Shown here: piece after piece, positions 1-12,648 of the stretch
Numbering within the stretch: the stretch's first letter is position 1
Layout of the letters: each line of letters opens with the position of its first letter
NCBI RefSeq assembly: GCF_001423185.1
Contig: NZ_LMOB01000002.1
Coordinates: forward strand, 1 to 64,000
Direction: 5' to 3'
DNA length: 64,000 bases
Source of the DNA: Plantibacter sp. Leaf314
Lineage (GTDB): Bacteria > Actinomycetota > Actinomycetes > Actinomycetales > Microbacteriaceae
Translations under genes and position numbers: made by a program
Notes under the pieces: model-generated
Told to the model about the DNA's origin: nothing
Seen by the model: only the letters and a program-made list of their open reading frames with translations
Database searches by the model: none

Positions 1-101
1 ACGAGGTTTTTGGCATTTGACATTGTGCACGCTGTTGAGTTCTCAAGGATCGGATGCTCCTGCCTTTGGCCATCACGACCGCCCTGCAGGGCAACTTCTC
101 T
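1..101 (-). other. 5' leader of an rRNA operon running off the left edge
   Basis: Read on the minus strand this stretch carries GAGAACTCAACAGCGTGC (about 30-47), an element I recognise from actinobacterial rrn leaders just before 16S rRNA, where antitermination and RNase III processing signals lie. A perfect 12-base palindrome GCCCTGCAGGGC sits at 81-92. No rRNA sequence itself is inside the window; 16S should begin to the left. The assignment rests on the conserved element plus the three tandem promoters upstream. The 1-415 gap holds no credible gene. Confidence 0.75.
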
Positions 102-129
102 AACTTACCACTTCTTCGATTGTTGTCAA
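102..129 (-). promoter_or_regulatory. rrn promoter, proximal
   Basis: On the minus strand: -35 TTGACA (124-129), 16-bp spacer, -10 TAAGTT (102-107). It is the closest of three promoters to the rRNA genes; the perfect -35 hexamer is unusual for this GC-rich window. Confidence 0.65.
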
Positions 130-208
130 GTCGAGCGAGAGTCGATCTCGTTGAGCCGAAGCCCACCGGATCCTCACCGTCTCGATGACCCGAGATCTGG
201 GAAGTTCC

Positions 209-237
209 AACCTAGTCTTGAAGCGAGACAATCTCAA
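209..237 (-). promoter_or_regulatory. rrn promoter, middle
   Basis: Minus strand: -35 TTGAGA (232-237), 17-bp spacer, -10 TAGGTT (209-214). It lies about 107 bp upstream of the proximal promoter and fits a tandem rrn promoter array. Confidence 0.65.
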
Positions 238-300
238 GTGTGAGTCTTGCTCACGACGAGACGCTCAGCTTTTGGCTGGGTGTCGGTCCCACTTGAGGCC

Positions 301-320
301 GGGAAGCTCTTCCGCTTCCC
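301..320. repeat. Inverted repeat between rrn promoters
   Basis: Arms GGGAAGC and GCTTCCC (7 bp, perfect) flank TCTTCC. It would fold in the transcript from the distal rrn promoter, or could be the 3' hairpin of the upstream beta-propeller gene; there is no clear T tract, so its role is undecided. Confidence 0.4.
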
Positions 321-344
321 GCACCTTTGGGGTGACGAGTGATT

Positions 345-373
345 ACTCTACGCAGACCGCCAGGTCGTGGCAA
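345..373 (-). promoter_or_regulatory. rrn promoter, distal
   Basis: Minus strand: -35 TTGCCA (368-373), 17-bp spacer, -10 TAGAGT (345-350), starting 43 bp past the stop codon of the beta-propeller gene. It completes a three-promoter array typical of rrn operons. Confidence 0.55.
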
Positions 374-415
374 ATCGCCATTGCATCCCGGGCGTGTCGC
401 CCGAATCCATGGGGA

Positions 416-2278
416 TCACCGCTTGCCATCGTCTCCGATGCCCCTCACCGCAGGGGTGTCCGAACCGGCAGCGGTGACCGAAGCGACGGCCAGCGGGCTC
501 CCACCCAGGGCGGTGAACGTGTACTCGTCACCGGCGGACGCCACCGACCAGCTCCGCTCACCCGTGATCGCATCGATCCCGACGAGCCCGCCGTCCAACG
601 TGAGGAGGAGCGTCCGCTCGCCGTATCCGACGAGGCTGCCCTCAGCGTCCTGTTCCTCGTAGCGGACCTCCCCGTTGCCGGCATCGACGCCGGTGTACCC
701 GCCGTCACCGTCGCTGAGCATGATCGTGTCGCCGACGGTGTACGCGCCGTCCCACGTGCTCATGAGTCCACTGCGCCATTCGACCTCGCCGGATCCGGGG
801 TCGAGACGACGCACCCGCTCCCCCGACTGGTCGGCCACGACCAGGAGACCGGTCGCATCGAGGACCACCGGCAACGCCCCGGCCGCCTTCCACCGCTCGG
901 CGCCGGTGCGGTCGTCAACCCCACGGATGGTCGTGTCGTTGCCGGAGTAGTCGATCGCGACGAGATCACCACCGACCTGCTGGTAGTACCAGGAGTCGTC
1001 ACCCTCCCAGGCGATCGGCGAGCCGTCGGTGAGCGAGTAGACCGCTCCGTCGTAGAAGAGCTTGTCGCCGGCGGTGGTCGCCCGCTCGCCGGCGTCGCCC
1101 TCGATCTCCCAGATCGGCTCGGTCAGATCCGTCGACCGGTACCGACCGACCGTTCCCCTGCCGTCCGTGGTGGTCGACGAGATCAGCAGGTCCCCCTCGA
1201 GCCCCGGGACGAAGGCGGCCGGTGCGGCGAAGTCCGCGAAGCCGATCCCCTCGACACTCGAATGCTCCTGCGACGTGGAGACCACGTGTCCGTCGCGGCG
1301 ACTCACCGCGACCATGAGGTCGCCCTGGTTGAGCACGATGGCGGCAGCATCGGGAGGCGAGACGACCACCGGGGCGTCGAACCGGTCGAACTCCGGGGAG
1401 AGCTCGGTCACACGGCGGTCCCAGAGCGTGTGCCCGTTGGCGGTGTTCACGAGGGAGATCACCGTCTCACCGGGGGCGTCGTCGAGGCTCGTCTGATCCA
1501 GCGGCCGGTCGGTCGACCACACCAGGAGCGCCGTGCTCGGACTCGCCGTGTACCCGTTCACGTACAGCTCGTCCCCCGCGGGCACCTCGTCGTCGAGCGG
1601 GTGGGCGAGATCCCAGGTCCCGACGGTCGGCTTCGTCGGGAGGTCGCGCAGTAACGCCAGCCCTTCGACGCGGTGCGGGACGGACGCGACCACGATGAGC
1701 ACGACGACCACGATCGCGGCGACCACGGCTGCGGCGATCCCACCGAGCAGGAACCATCGACGCCGCGAGGGGACCCGTTTGGCCGAAGCCGGCAACGAGT
1801 CGGGATGCCAGACGACGCGGGGGCCGGTGGTGCCCACCTCCACCGTCTCCCCCGTCGCGGTCGCAGGGAGCGTGTCCCGCGCCGTCGCCGCAGGCAGCTC
1901 GGCGGCTGAGGACGAGACCTCCGGGGACGTGGGCGGTGCAGACGTCGCGGGCGCGGGTGCGGGTGCGGGTGCCTCAGACGAGTCCGTCTCCGGGGAGGGC
2001 ACCCCGCCGGGAGTGACAGCGGCGGTCCCGTCCTGGTCGACCGCACCGGTCGACGGCGTCGGCTCGTCCGTCGACGCCGTCCCGGACGTCGGCGCGATCT
2101 CGGTTTCGGTCTCGGCCTGCGTCCCGAGATCGCCCGCCGTCTCAGCGTCCGTGTCGGCCCCGCTCGCCGAGAGCTCTTCCGATCGCACGGGCAGCATGCT
2201 GCCACAGCTCGGGCACACGCCGTCGCGACGATCGACGATCTCGGTCCCGCACGCCTCGCAGAGCTGCACTCGGAGCAT
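416..2278 (-). CDS. Membrane-anchored PQQ-like beta-propeller protein with N-terminal zinc ribbon
   Basis: 620 aa. Two CxxC pairs (Cys7/10 and Cys22/25) form a probable zinc ribbon at the cytoplasmic N-terminus. Residues about 30-165 are a Ser/Thr/Pro/Glu/Ala-rich linker, about 172-200 a single hydrophobic membrane segment after an Arg-rich stop, and the rest (about 205-620) repeated WD/PQQ-like strands of an extracytoplasmic propeller. No catalytic motif is visible. Such proteins often act as envelope scaffolds or sensors, but the function here is unknown. It follows tyrS by 43 nt on the same strand and ends just before the rrn promoters. The ATG has a purine-rich GAGAGGG directly before it. 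Confidence 0.7.
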   Translation of the reverse strand: MLRVQLCEACGTEIVDRRDGVCPSCGSMLPVRSEELSASGADTDAETAGDLGTQAETETEIAPTSGTASTDEPTPSTGAVDQDGTAAVTPGGVPSPETDSSEAPAPAPAPATSAPPTSPEVSSSAAELPAATARDTLPATATGETVEVGTTGPRVVWHPDSLPASAKRVPSRRRWFLLGGIAAAVVAAIVVVVLIVVASVPHRVEGLALLRDLPTKPTVGTWDLAHPLDDEVPAGDELYVNGYTASPSTALLVWSTDRPLDQTSLDDAPGETVISLVNTANGHTLWDRRVTELSPEFDRFDAPVVVSPPDAAAIVLNQGDLMVAVSRRDGHVVSTSQEHSSVEGIGFADFAAPAAFVPGLEGDLLISSTTTDGRGTVGRYRSTDLTEPIWEIEGDAGERATTAGDKLFYDGAVYSLTDGSPIAWEGDDSWYYQQVGGDLVAIDYSGNDTTIRGVDDRTGAERWKAAGALPVVLDATGLLVVADQSGERVRRLDPGSGEVEWRSGLMSTWDGAYTVGDTIMLSDGDGGYTGVDAGNGEVRYEEQDAEGSLVGYGERTLLLTLDGGLVGIDAITGERSWSVASAGDEYTFTALGGSPLAVASVTAAGSDTPAVRGIGDDGKR

Positions 2279-2321
2279 CCCTCTCAGATTCGACGACGAT
2301 CGCGACGCCGTGGTCGGCGGA

Positions 2322-3632
2322 TCAGGCGGACGCGTCGTCCAGGAAGACCCCGGCGAGCGTCCGCTTACCGCGACGGATCACGGCCACCCCACCGGGGAGG
2401 AACCGACCCGCAAGCGTGGCGTCGACATCGTCGATCTTCCGGTTGTTCACAGAGACGCCCCCCTGGGTGACCGCGCGCCTGGCCTCGCCGAGGCTCGAGC
2501 AGAGTTCCGTGTCGACCAGTGCCTGGATGACCAGGGTGTCCTCGCCGGTGGCGCGGTTCGGGAGCTCTGCGACGGCGGAGCGGAGCGTGTCCACGTCCAG
2601 TGCCTCGAGCTCGCCCTGCCCGAACAGCGCGGCGGACGCGGCGATGGCGGCGTCCGTGGCCGTCGTCCCGTGGACGAGCGCGGTGACGGCGTAGGCGAGC
2701 GTCTTCTGCGCCTCACGCCTGAACGGTTCGGCCTCGGTCGCGGCCGCCAATCGCTCGATCTCGGACCGGTCGAGGAAAGTGAAGACCTTCAAGCGGGCGA
2801 CGACGTCCGCATCGTCGGTGTTCACCCAGAACTGGTAGAACGCGTACGGACTCGTCATGCTCGGGTCGAGCCAGACCGCGTTGCCCTCGCTCTTGCCGAA
2901 CTTCGTGCCGTCGGAGTTCGTGATGAGCGGGGTCCCGATCGCGTGGACGTTCGCCCGCTCCACCCGGTGGATGAGGTCGGTGCCGCTCGTGAGGTTGCCC
3001 CACTGGTCGCTTCCGCCGGTCTGCAGCACGCACCCGTACTCGCGGTAGAGCTCGAGGTAGTCCATGCCCTGGAGGATCTGGTAGCTGAACTCGGTGTAGC
3101 TGATGCCCGCCTCGGAGTTGAGCCGCGCACTCACGGCGTCCTTCTTGATCATCGTGCCGACGCGGTAGTGCTTCCCGATCTCACGCAGGAAGTCGATCGC
3201 GGACAACGGCGCCGTCCAGTCGAGGTTGTTGACCATACGAGCGGCGTTGTCGCCCTCGAAACTCAGGAAGCGTTCGATCTGGGCGCGCAACGACTGCACC
3301 CATTCGGCGACCGTGTCCGGGGTGTTCAAGGTGCGTTCGGCGGTGGGCCGAGGATCGCCGATGAGCCCCGTCGACCCGCCGACGAGTCCGAGCGGCCGGT
3401 GACCGGCCAGCTGGAGGCGACGCATGACGAGGAGCTGGACGAGGTTGCCGAGGTGCAGGCTCGCCGCGGTGGGGTCGAACCCGCAGTAGTAGGTGATGGG
3501 GTCTCCCGCGAGCAGAGCCTTCAGCTCCTGCTGGTCGGTCGACACGTGGACGAGCCCGCGCCACACGAGTTCGTCCCAGATGTCCTCGAAGGCTGGATCG
3601 TTGCGCTGTTCAGGGAGAGCGAGGTTCGACAC
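2322..3632 (-). CDS. tyrS: Tyrosyl-tRNA synthetase
   Basis: 436 aa, the usual length for the bacterial enzyme, which charges tRNA-Tyr with tyrosine using ATP in the cytoplasm. The class I signatures HLGN (residues 60-63) and KFGKS (244-248) are both present, tyrosine-pocket motifs such as GGSDQWGN follow around 206-213, and an S4 RNA-binding domain occupies roughly 370-430. The GTG start is chosen because a -10 TAGCCT (3640-3645) lies 7 nt upstream, the geometry of a leaderless actinobacterial mRNA. No T-box or other leader fits in the short upstream space. The beta-propeller gene follows on the same strand. Confidence 0.97.
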   Translation of the reverse strand: MSNLALPEQRNDPAFEDIWDELVWRGLVHVSTDQQELKALLAGDPITYYCGFDPTAASLHLGNLVQLLVMRRLQLAGHRPLGLVGGSTGLIGDPRPTAERTLNTPDTVAEWVQSLRAQIERFLSFEGDNAARMVNNLDWTAPLSAIDFLREIGKHYRVGTMIKKDAVSARLNSEAGISYTEFSYQILQGMDYLELYREYGCVLQTGGSDQWGNLTSGTDLIHRVERANVHAIGTPLITNSDGTKFGKSEGNAVWLDPSMTSPYAFYQFWVNTDDADVVARLKVFTFLDRSEIERLAAATEAEPFRREAQKTLAYAVTALVHGTTATDAAIAASAALFGQGELEALDVDTLRSAVAELPNRATGEDTLVIQALVDTELCSSLGEARRAVTQGGVSVNNRKIDDVDATLAGRFLPGGVAVIRRGKRTLAGVFLDDASA

Positions 3633-3739
3633 GCGTGCAAGGCTATCAGCGCCGGGTCGACCGCCCGATCGATCGAGGGCGGCGCTGTACCAGGACCCGC
3701 TCGTCGACTTGCGGTATTTCCTCTCAGTCGTGCGAGTTG

Positions 3740-3768
3740 TTGAAATTCCTGCATGGAGGGTCTACGGT
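3740..3768 (+). promoter_or_regulatory. Promoter of the SatD-like gene
   Basis: -35 TTGAAA (3740-3745), 17-bp spacer, -10 TACGGT (3763-3768). A transcript would start near 3775 and include the Shine-Dalgarno GGGAGG (3787-3792) 6 nt before the GTG start at 3799. Confidence 0.6.
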
Positions 3769-3798
3769 GAGCGTGAACCGACTGACGGGAGGAATGCC

Positions 3799-4431
3799 GT
3801 GTTCGTCCTCACCGTCGACCAGATCGCCAGCCGGACCGGCCCGGACCGCGCCGGAACCGTCATCGACGCCGTCAACGAGCGGTTCCGGGACCGTCTCCTC
3901 CTCCCCGCGGAACGGACGGCGGGCGACGAGTTCCAGCTCGCCACCGAGGACGCCGAGCTGGCGCTCACGATCGCCCTCGACCTGCTGCGTGACCGGGGAT
4001 GGAGCGTGGGCGTCGGTCAAGGAGACGTCCGCCGACCGCTTCCCGAGTCGACCCGCGCGGCCACCGGGCAGGCCTTCTACGCCGCGAGGGACGCCGTCAC
4101 CCGCGCCAAGCGCGCGCCCTTCCGATTCGCGCTGGACGCCGCCGACCGGGAACGAGGCGCCGACCTCGAAGCACTCATCGTCCTCCTGTTGCACCTCCGG
4201 GACCGCCGCACCGCCGGCGGCTGGGAGGTGGCCGACCTCCTCGCCTCGGGTGCGACGCAGACGGAGGCGGCGGAACGGCTCGGGATCACGGAGAGTTCCG
4301 TGAGCCGCCGAGTGGCCGCGGCCGGCATCCGGGCCGAAGCCGCGGCGACCACCGCGCTCGTCCGACTCCTGGTCGAGCTCGACCAGCACTCGGACACCCC
4401 CCATTCCGTCGATCGAAAGGACGAGCGATGA
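3799..4431 (+). CDS. SatD-like protein with C-terminal helix-turn-helix
   Basis: 210 aa from the GTG at 3799, which has GGGAGG at ideal spacing. A GDEFQ motif (42-46) lies in a cyclase-like N-terminal fold, and a clear helix-turn-helix (about 153-173, QTEAAERLGITESSVSRRV) ends the protein. This arrangement matches the SatD family, found near acid-tolerance (sat) genes in streptococci and of uncertain biochemistry. Its stop overlaps the ATG of the following membrane protein (ATGA), so the two are translationally coupled. I infer a DNA-binding regulator or sensor for the membrane partner. The family call is moderately sure, the function is not. Confidence 0.6.
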   Translation: MFVLTVDQIASRTGPDRAGTVIDAVNERFRDRLLLPAERTAGDEFQLATEDAELALTIALDLLRDRGWSVGVGQGDVRRPLPESTRAATGQAFYAARDAVTRAKRAPFRFALDAADRERGADLEALIVLLLHLRDRRTAGGWEVADLLASGATQTEAAERLGITESSVSRRVAAAGIRAEAAATTALVRLLVELDQHSDTPHSVDRKDER

Positions 4432-5027
4432 ACCTCTTCGTGCTCACCCCGCTCATCTGGCCGACCATCGTCGGCCTCCTCGGGAGCGCCCTGCTCTTCC
4501 TCCTGCTCGGGCGGCTGCTCGCCGCGCGGCTGGCGAACCGGCTCATGGTCGCCCTCGCCGTCCTGATGGCGACCGGCGCGCTCGCGACGGCCCTCGTCCC
4601 CGCCACCCCGCCGAGCGGCCCGGCCCTCCTGCTCCTCGGCACCTTCGTCCTCGCCGTGGCGGTCGCGGGCGGCGGGCCGGTCGCGTCGTTGGTGCTCTCG
4701 CTCGCGACGAAGGGCACCGTGGCACCCGGTGTCCACGGCGGCATCCTCGTGGGAGAACGGCACACGGGCGAGTCGCAGGTCGTCGGCCGTCCGATCGAAG
4801 TCCTCCGCGGCGGGATGGCCATCGGCGTCCTCGAACGGCTCGCCCTCGTGGCCGCCCTGTTCTCCGGCTATCCGGAGGCGATCGCCGTCATCGTTGCGGT
4901 CAAGGGCGTCGGCCGTTTCAGCGAGCTGGACTCGGCCGAGGCACGCGAACGGTTCATCATCGGCTCGCTGGCCAGCCTCCTCTGGGCGGCAGGCGTGGCG
5001 TCGATCCTCGTCATCGCTCGGGGCTGA
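4428..5027 (+). CDS. Multi-spanning membrane protein coupled to SatD-like gene
   Basis: 199 aa with about five hydrophobic helices (roughly 8-30, 36-57, 64-88, 133-155 and 175-197). No transporter or enzyme signature is recognisable. It overlaps the SatD-like gene by ATGA. SatD genes are often paired with a small membrane protein, so a shared function is inferred. The central loop (about 95-130) contains Gly- and Arg-rich segments that may face the cytoplasm. It ends 8 nt from the convergent glycosylase gene, with no room for a terminator. Confidence 0.65.
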   Translation: MNLFVLTPLIWPTIVGLLGSALLFLLLGRLLAARLANRLMVALAVLMATGALATALVPATPPSGPALLLLGTFVLAVAVAGGGPVASLVLSLATKGTVAPGVHGGILVGERHTGESQVVGRPIEVLRGGMAIGVLERLALVAALFSGYPEAIAVIVAVKGVGRFSELDSAEARERFIIGSLASLLWAAGVASILVIARG

Positions 5028-5035
5028 GCCGCTCG

Positions 5036-5653
5036 TCAGTCGGCGGCCCGGGGCGACCGACGATAGGGCGAGACGGTCGCCTCCCCGGGAAGGACGAACC
5101 GCCACGGATACGCCGCGCCACCGCCGACCCCGCTGACACCGGTCCTCGGCCCGCTCACCGGATCCGACACCCGCTGCGGCAAGGCGAGGTCGAACGGCGG
5201 AGCGGCGAGGTCGTCGCCGGACTGGGCGAGCGTCACGCCGAGGGCGACCGTCAGCCGTGCCGGCCCTCGGGCGAGGTCACGGGCGGACACGCGCTCGCCT
5301 CGACGCCGTCGGGCGAGCTCCTCGCCTCCGACGACCTCTCCGGCTCGCAGCAGCACCGCCGACGCGGTTCCGACCGGCGAGCACACCACGTTGATGCACA
5401 CGTGCATGCCGTAGCTGAAGTACGCGTACAGGTGGCCTGGCGCACCGAACATCGGACCCGTCCGAGGTGTGGGTCCGCGATGGGCGTGCGAGCCGGGATC
5501 CTCACCGACGCCGAGATAGGCCTCGACCTCGGTCAGCCTGACCGACACGGTGCCCTCCGGCGTCGTGTGGGACAGCACCGCGCCGAGCAGCGCCGGCGCG
5601 ACCTCCAAGGCCGACGCCGAGGTCAACGCGTGCAACGCACCGGCCGCCGTCAT
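5036..5653 (-). CDS. DNA-3-methyladenine glycosylase (AAG/MPG family)
   Basis: 205 aa, the normal size for bacterial Mpg. The family core is visible: EVEAYLG (42-48) with the catalytic Glu, then DPGSHAHRG, PTPRTGPMFG and the YGMHVCIN segment (81-88) that shapes the damaged-base pocket. It excises alkylated purines such as 3-methyladenine in base-excision repair. It starts 15 nt after argH on the same strand and is probably co-transcribed with the arginine genes, although the functions are unrelated. Confidence 0.92.
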   Translation of the reverse strand: MTAAGALHALTSASALEVAPALLGAVLSHTTPEGTVSVRLTEVEAYLGVGEDPGSHAHRGPTPRTGPMFGAPGHLYAYFSYGMHVCINVVCSPVGTASAVLLRAGEVVGGEELARRRRGERVSARDLARGPARLTVALGVTLAQSGDDLAAPPFDLALPQRVSDPVSGPRTGVSGVGGGAAYPWRFVLPGEATVSPYRRSPRAAD

Positions 5654-5668
5654 GAGACCCGGCGCCGC

Positions 5669-9326
<3,658 letters not shown>

Positions 9327-9330
<4 letters not shown>

Positions 9331-10232
9331 GAGTCCTCCGGGACGACCTCGGTGCCGGAGCCGTTCTGGGTGAACACCTCGAGCAGGATGGAGTGCGGCA
9401 CGCGGCCGTCGATGATGGCCGCCTTCGCGACGCCACCGTCGACGGCGTCGAGGCAGGCGGTCATCTTGGGGATCATGCCGGATTCGAGGCTCGGAAGCAT
9501 CTGCCGCAGCTCCGTGGTCGTGATCCGCGAGACGAGCGAGTCACGGTCGGGCCAGTCGCTGTACAGACCGGCCACATCGGTCAGGATGACGAGCTTCGCC
9601 GCGCCGAGTGACACGGCGAGCGCAGCGGCGGCGGCGTCCGCGTTGACGTTGAGCGTCTGTCCGGGGTGGTCGAGGTCTGGAGCGATCGAGGACACCACCG
9701 GGATGTTGCCCGCGTCCAGGTAGGCCTGCACGGACGAGGGTTCGACGGTCACGACGTCGCCGACGAGGCCGATGTCGACGGGCTCCCCGTCGACGACGAC
9801 GGAACGACGGCGTCCGCCGAACAGGCCGGCGTCCTCACCGGAGAGGCCGGCCGCGAGTGGACCGTGCTCGTTGATACGGCCGACGAGCTCAGGGTTGACC
9901 TGGCCGGTGAGCACCATCCGGACGACGTCCATGGCCTCCGGCGTGGTGACCCGGTATCCGCCGCGGAACTCACTGTGGATGTCGAGGCGTTCCAGCATGG
10001 CGGAGATCTGGGGTCCTCCACCGTGGACGACGACGGGCTTGAGCCCCGCATAGCGCAGGTAGACCATGTCCTCGGCGAAGGCCTGGGCGAGTTCGTCGCT
10101 CACCATGGCGTTGCCGCCGAACTTCACGACGATCGTCTGGTCGCGGAAGGCCTTCAGCCAGGGCAGGGATTCGATGAGGGTGGCCGCCTTGATGGCAGCC
10201 TCCTCGGGCGAGTTGTCTCGGTACTCCGTCAT
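9327..10232 (-). CDS. argB: Acetylglutamate kinase
   Basis: 301 aa from ATG at 10232. Phosphorylates N-acetylglutamate with ATP; usually the feedback-controlled step. Amino-acid-kinase motifs [17 protein letters not shown] and the NVNAD segment are present. The ATG lies 2 nt after the argJ stop. An in-frame TTG at 10238 that overlaps argJ is an alternative giving two more residues. The extended N-terminal helix seen in arginine-sensitive hexameric kinases seems present (about 20 residues before KFGG). Confidence 0.95.
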
Positions 10233-10234
10233 CG

Positions 10235-11407
10235 TCAACTCGCGTACGCGCTGTTCTCGTGCACGTAGTCGTGCGTGAGGTCGTTCGTCCAGATGGTCGC
10301 GCCCGCCTCGCCGGCGTGGAGGTCGATGAGGACGTGCACGGCACGGGGAGCGAGGTCGACGAGTTCACGCGGCTGATCGGGCTCTCCCGCCGTACACACC
10401 TGGACACCGTTCATCGCCACGTCGATCCCGTAGGGGTCGAATGCGGCGCCCGTGGTCCCGACGGCCGCGAGCACGCGACCCCAGTTCGGATCGTTGCCGA
10501 AGACGGCGGCCTTGAACAGGTTGCTGCGCGAGACGGCACGAGCGACCTCGACGGCGTCGTCCTCTGAGGACGCCCCGACGACCTCGATGGCGACGTCGTG
10601 GGCCGCGCCCTCGGCGTCGGCCTGCAGCTGGAGGGTGAGATCGCGGCAGACCTCGGTGAGTGCCGCGATGAAGTCGGGCAGGTCCGGGGTCGCTCCGCTC
10701 GCCCCGGAGGCGAGCAATGAGACGGTGTCGTTGGTGGACATGCAGCCGTCGGAGTCGAGACGGTCGAAGGTGACCCGCGTCGCGCTCCGGAGGGCGCGGT
10801 CGAGTTCCGCCGGCTCGAGGACCGCGTCGGTCGTGATGACGACGAGCATGGTGGCCAGCCCTGGCGCGAGCATGCCGGCTCCCTTGGCCATCCCGCCGAT
10901 GGTCCACCCGTCGGCCGATCGATGCGTCGCCTGCTTCGGCTTCGTGTCGGTCGTCATGATCGCGGTCGCGGCATCGAGGCCGGCCGCCTCACCGGCGCCA
11001 CCCTCCATCGTGATCGCCCGGGTCGCATCCCAGACGCCGGCGGTCAGCTTGTCGAGGTCGAGCTGCTCGCCGATCAGTCCCGTGGAGCAGACGAGGACGT
11101 CGCCCGCGGAGACCTCGAGGCGCTCCGCGACCGACTCCGCCGTCGCATGCGTGGTCTGGAACCCGCGCGACCCCGTGTAGCAGTTCGCGCCACCGGAGTT
11201 CAGGACGATGGCCGAGACGATGCCGTCCTCCATGACCTGCTCGCTCCAGAGGACGGGGTTCGCTTTGCACCGGTTGCTCGTGAACACCGTCGCCGCATGC
11301 TGCAGCGGTCCGACGTTCTGGACGATGGCGAGGTCGAGCCCGCCCGAGGTCTTCAGGCCGCAAGCGACCCCCGCCGCCACGAATCCTGCTGCTGCTGTCA
11401 CACTCAC
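10235..11407 (-). CDS. argJ: Bifunctional glutamate N-acetyltransferase / ornithine acetyltransferase
   Basis: 390 aa. Recycles the acetyl group from N-acetylornithine to glutamate, and in many species also uses acetyl-CoA. The self-cleavage site is in the conserved [11 protein letters not shown] stretch, with Thr186 as the nucleophile of the beta chain; KGAGM precedes it. GTG start at 11407 overlaps the argC stop by four bases. Presence of argJ means the cyclic acetyl pathway, so no argE is needed. Confidence 0.95.
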   Translation of the reverse strand: MSVTAAAGFVAAGVACGLKTSGGLDLAIVQNVGPLQHAATVFTSNRCKANPVLWSEQVMEDGIVSAIVLNSGGANCYTGSRGFQTTHATAESVAERLEVSAGDVLVCSTGLIGEQLDLDKLTAGVWDATRAITMEGGAGEAAGLDAATAIMTTDTKPKQATHRSADGWTIGGMAKGAGMLAPGLATMLVVITTDAVLEPAELDRALRSATRVTFDRLDSDGCMSTNDTVSLLASGASGATPDLPDFIAALTEVCRDLTLQLQADAEGAAHDVAIEVVGASSEDDAVEVARAVSRSNLFKAAVFGNDPNWGRVLAAVGTTGAAFDPYGIDVAMNGVQVCTAGEPDQPRELVDLAPRAVHVLIDLHAGEAGATIWTNDLTHDYVHENSAYAS

Positions 11408-12447
11408 GGTGCCACTCCGTTCACACTGAGGCCGGTCGACTCGGGGAGTCCGAGTGCGAGGTTCGCCGATTGGATCGCCGCTCCGGCGGTCCCCTTCACC
11501 AGGTTGTCGACGGCGGTCACGACGACCACGCGTCCGACGGCCTCGTCGACCGCCAGCCCGATGAGCGCGGTATTAGCACCGAGCACGTCCGCCGTCCGCG
11601 GGAAGGCCCCCTCCGGCAGGACCTGCACGAAGGGTTCGCCCTCGTAGGCCGACTCCCACGCGGCGCGCACCTGTGCGGCCGTGGTGCCCGGGACGATCCG
11701 CGCCGTCGAGGTCGCCAGGATGCCCCGCGACATCGGCACGATGACCGGGGTGAAGGAGATGGTCGCCACGTCCGCTCCCGCCGCTCGCAGACTCTGCGTG
11801 ATCTCGGGGATGTGGCGGTGGGTTCCGCCGATCGCGTACGGGTTCGCGGAGCCGAGCACCTCGCTCGCCAGCAGGTTGAGCTTCAGGCTCTTGCCGGCGC
11901 CGGACGGGCCGACCGCGAGCACGGACACGAGGTCGAGCGGCTCGATGACGCCGGCGGCGATGCCCGGCGCGAGCGACAGGGCGACCGTGCTCGCGTTGCA
12001 CCCGGGGGCGGCGATCCGCTTGGCGCCGACGAGTGCGTCGCGGCCCCGGCCGGTGGTGGTCTGCAGTTCGGGCACGCCGTACGCCCAGGCACCGAAGTAG
12101 TCGCCGCCGTAGAACGCGTCCCAGTCGCCCTCATCGACGAGCCGGTGGTCGGCTCCGCAGTCGACGACCAGCGTCTCGGGCGGGAGCGAGGCGGTGACCT
12201 CCCCCGACTTGCCGTGCGGCAGGGCCAGGAAGACGACGTCGTGCCCGGCCAGGACCTCGGGCGTCGTCGCCTCGAGGACCAGATGCCGGAGCGATCGGAG
12301 GTGTGGCTGGTGGTCGATGAGTGGTTGACCGGCGTTCGCGTGCGCGGTCACCGTCGTGACCTCGAAGTCGGGATGGTCGGCGAGCAGCCGAAGCAGCTCG
12401 CCTCCTGCGTAACCGGATGCGCCGGCGACGGCGACAGAGAAGGACAT
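11404..12447 (-). CDS. argC: N-acetyl-gamma-glutamyl-phosphate reductase
   Basis: 347 aa, NADPH-dependent, second reductive step of arginine synthesis. Rossmann motif [15 protein letters not shown] (8-22) and catalytic Cys150 in AAPGCNAST are seen. First structural gene of the arg transcript. Upstream, -10 TAAGGT (12454-12459) lies exactly 6 nt before the ATG, fitting a leaderless promoter; the same bases also give a weak Shine-Dalgarno (AAGG) for a longer transcript that would include the Arg-rich ORF at 12541-12636. No ArgR operator was recognised. Confidence 0.95.
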   Translation of the reverse strand: MSFSVAVAGASGYAGGELLRLLADHPDFEVTTVTAHANAGQPLIDHQPHLRSLRHLVLEATTPEVLAGHDVVFLALPHGKSGEVTASLPPETLVVDCGADHRLVDEGDWDAFYGGDYFGAWAYGVPELQTTTGRGRDALVGAKRIAAPGCNASTVALSLAPGIAAGVIEPLDLVSVLAVGPSGAGKSLKLNLLASEVLGSANPYAIGGTHRHIPEITQSLRAAGADVATISFTPVIVPMSRGILATSTARIVPGTTAAQVRAAWESAYEGEPFVQVLPEGAFPRTADVLGANTALIGLAVDEAVGRVVVVTAVDNLVKGTAGAAIQSANLALGLPESTGLSVNGVAP

Positions 12448-12486
12448 GGCTCTACCTTATTGAGTGGACGCTCGGGTGGCGGAGGC

Positions 12487-12541
12487 GGCGACTCCTGGAC
12501 GACTGCACCGTCTCGTGGACCGTGCGGGCATCGGGGTCGCC
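12487..12541 (-). repeat. Possible long stem after the Arg-rich ORF
   Basis: On the minus strand GGCGAC (12536-12541, overlapping the stop codon of the Arg-rich ORF) can pair with GTCGCC (12487-12492), enclosing GCAC/GTGC. It is the only sizeable pairing I could find by eye between that ORF and argC; no T tract follows, so terminator function is doubtful. Confidence 0.25.
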
Positions 12542-12636
12542 TAGCGTCGCTCTGCGGTGGAGCGCGTGGACACGCGACGGCGGAGGGCGCGGAGCGTGAT
12601 CGCCCGCGAAGAACCCTGTGCCTGGAAACGTGCCAT
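12541..12636 (-). CDS. Candidate Arg-rich leader ORF upstream of argC
   Basis: 31 codons, 9 of them Arg, with a run LRALRRRVSTRSTAERR at the C-terminal end, ending 93 nt before argC. Its ATG has -10 TACGCT (12643-12648) exactly 6 nt upstream, the leaderless geometry seen at 18 other starts in this window; that hexamer directly follows the stop codon of the response-regulator gene. Position and composition suggest an arginine-sensing leader peptide. Caution: chance ORFs in such GC-rich DNA are also Arg-rich, and argC has its own leaderless-type -10. Confidence 0.35.
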   Translation of the reverse strand: MARFQAQGSSRAITLRALRRRVSTRSTAERR

Positions 12637-12648
12637 GCCGAGAGCGTA

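Noticed and set aside
185-3743. Long plus-strand open frames opposite the propeller and tyrS genes
   Set aside because: They are antisense shadows: low-complexity Arg/Val/Asp-rich translations with no family resemblance, opposite well-supported genes.
12448-12540. ArgR operator upstream of argC
   Set aside because: I looked for an AT-rich ARG-box-like dyad and found none; only the Arg-rich ORF and a weak stem are present.
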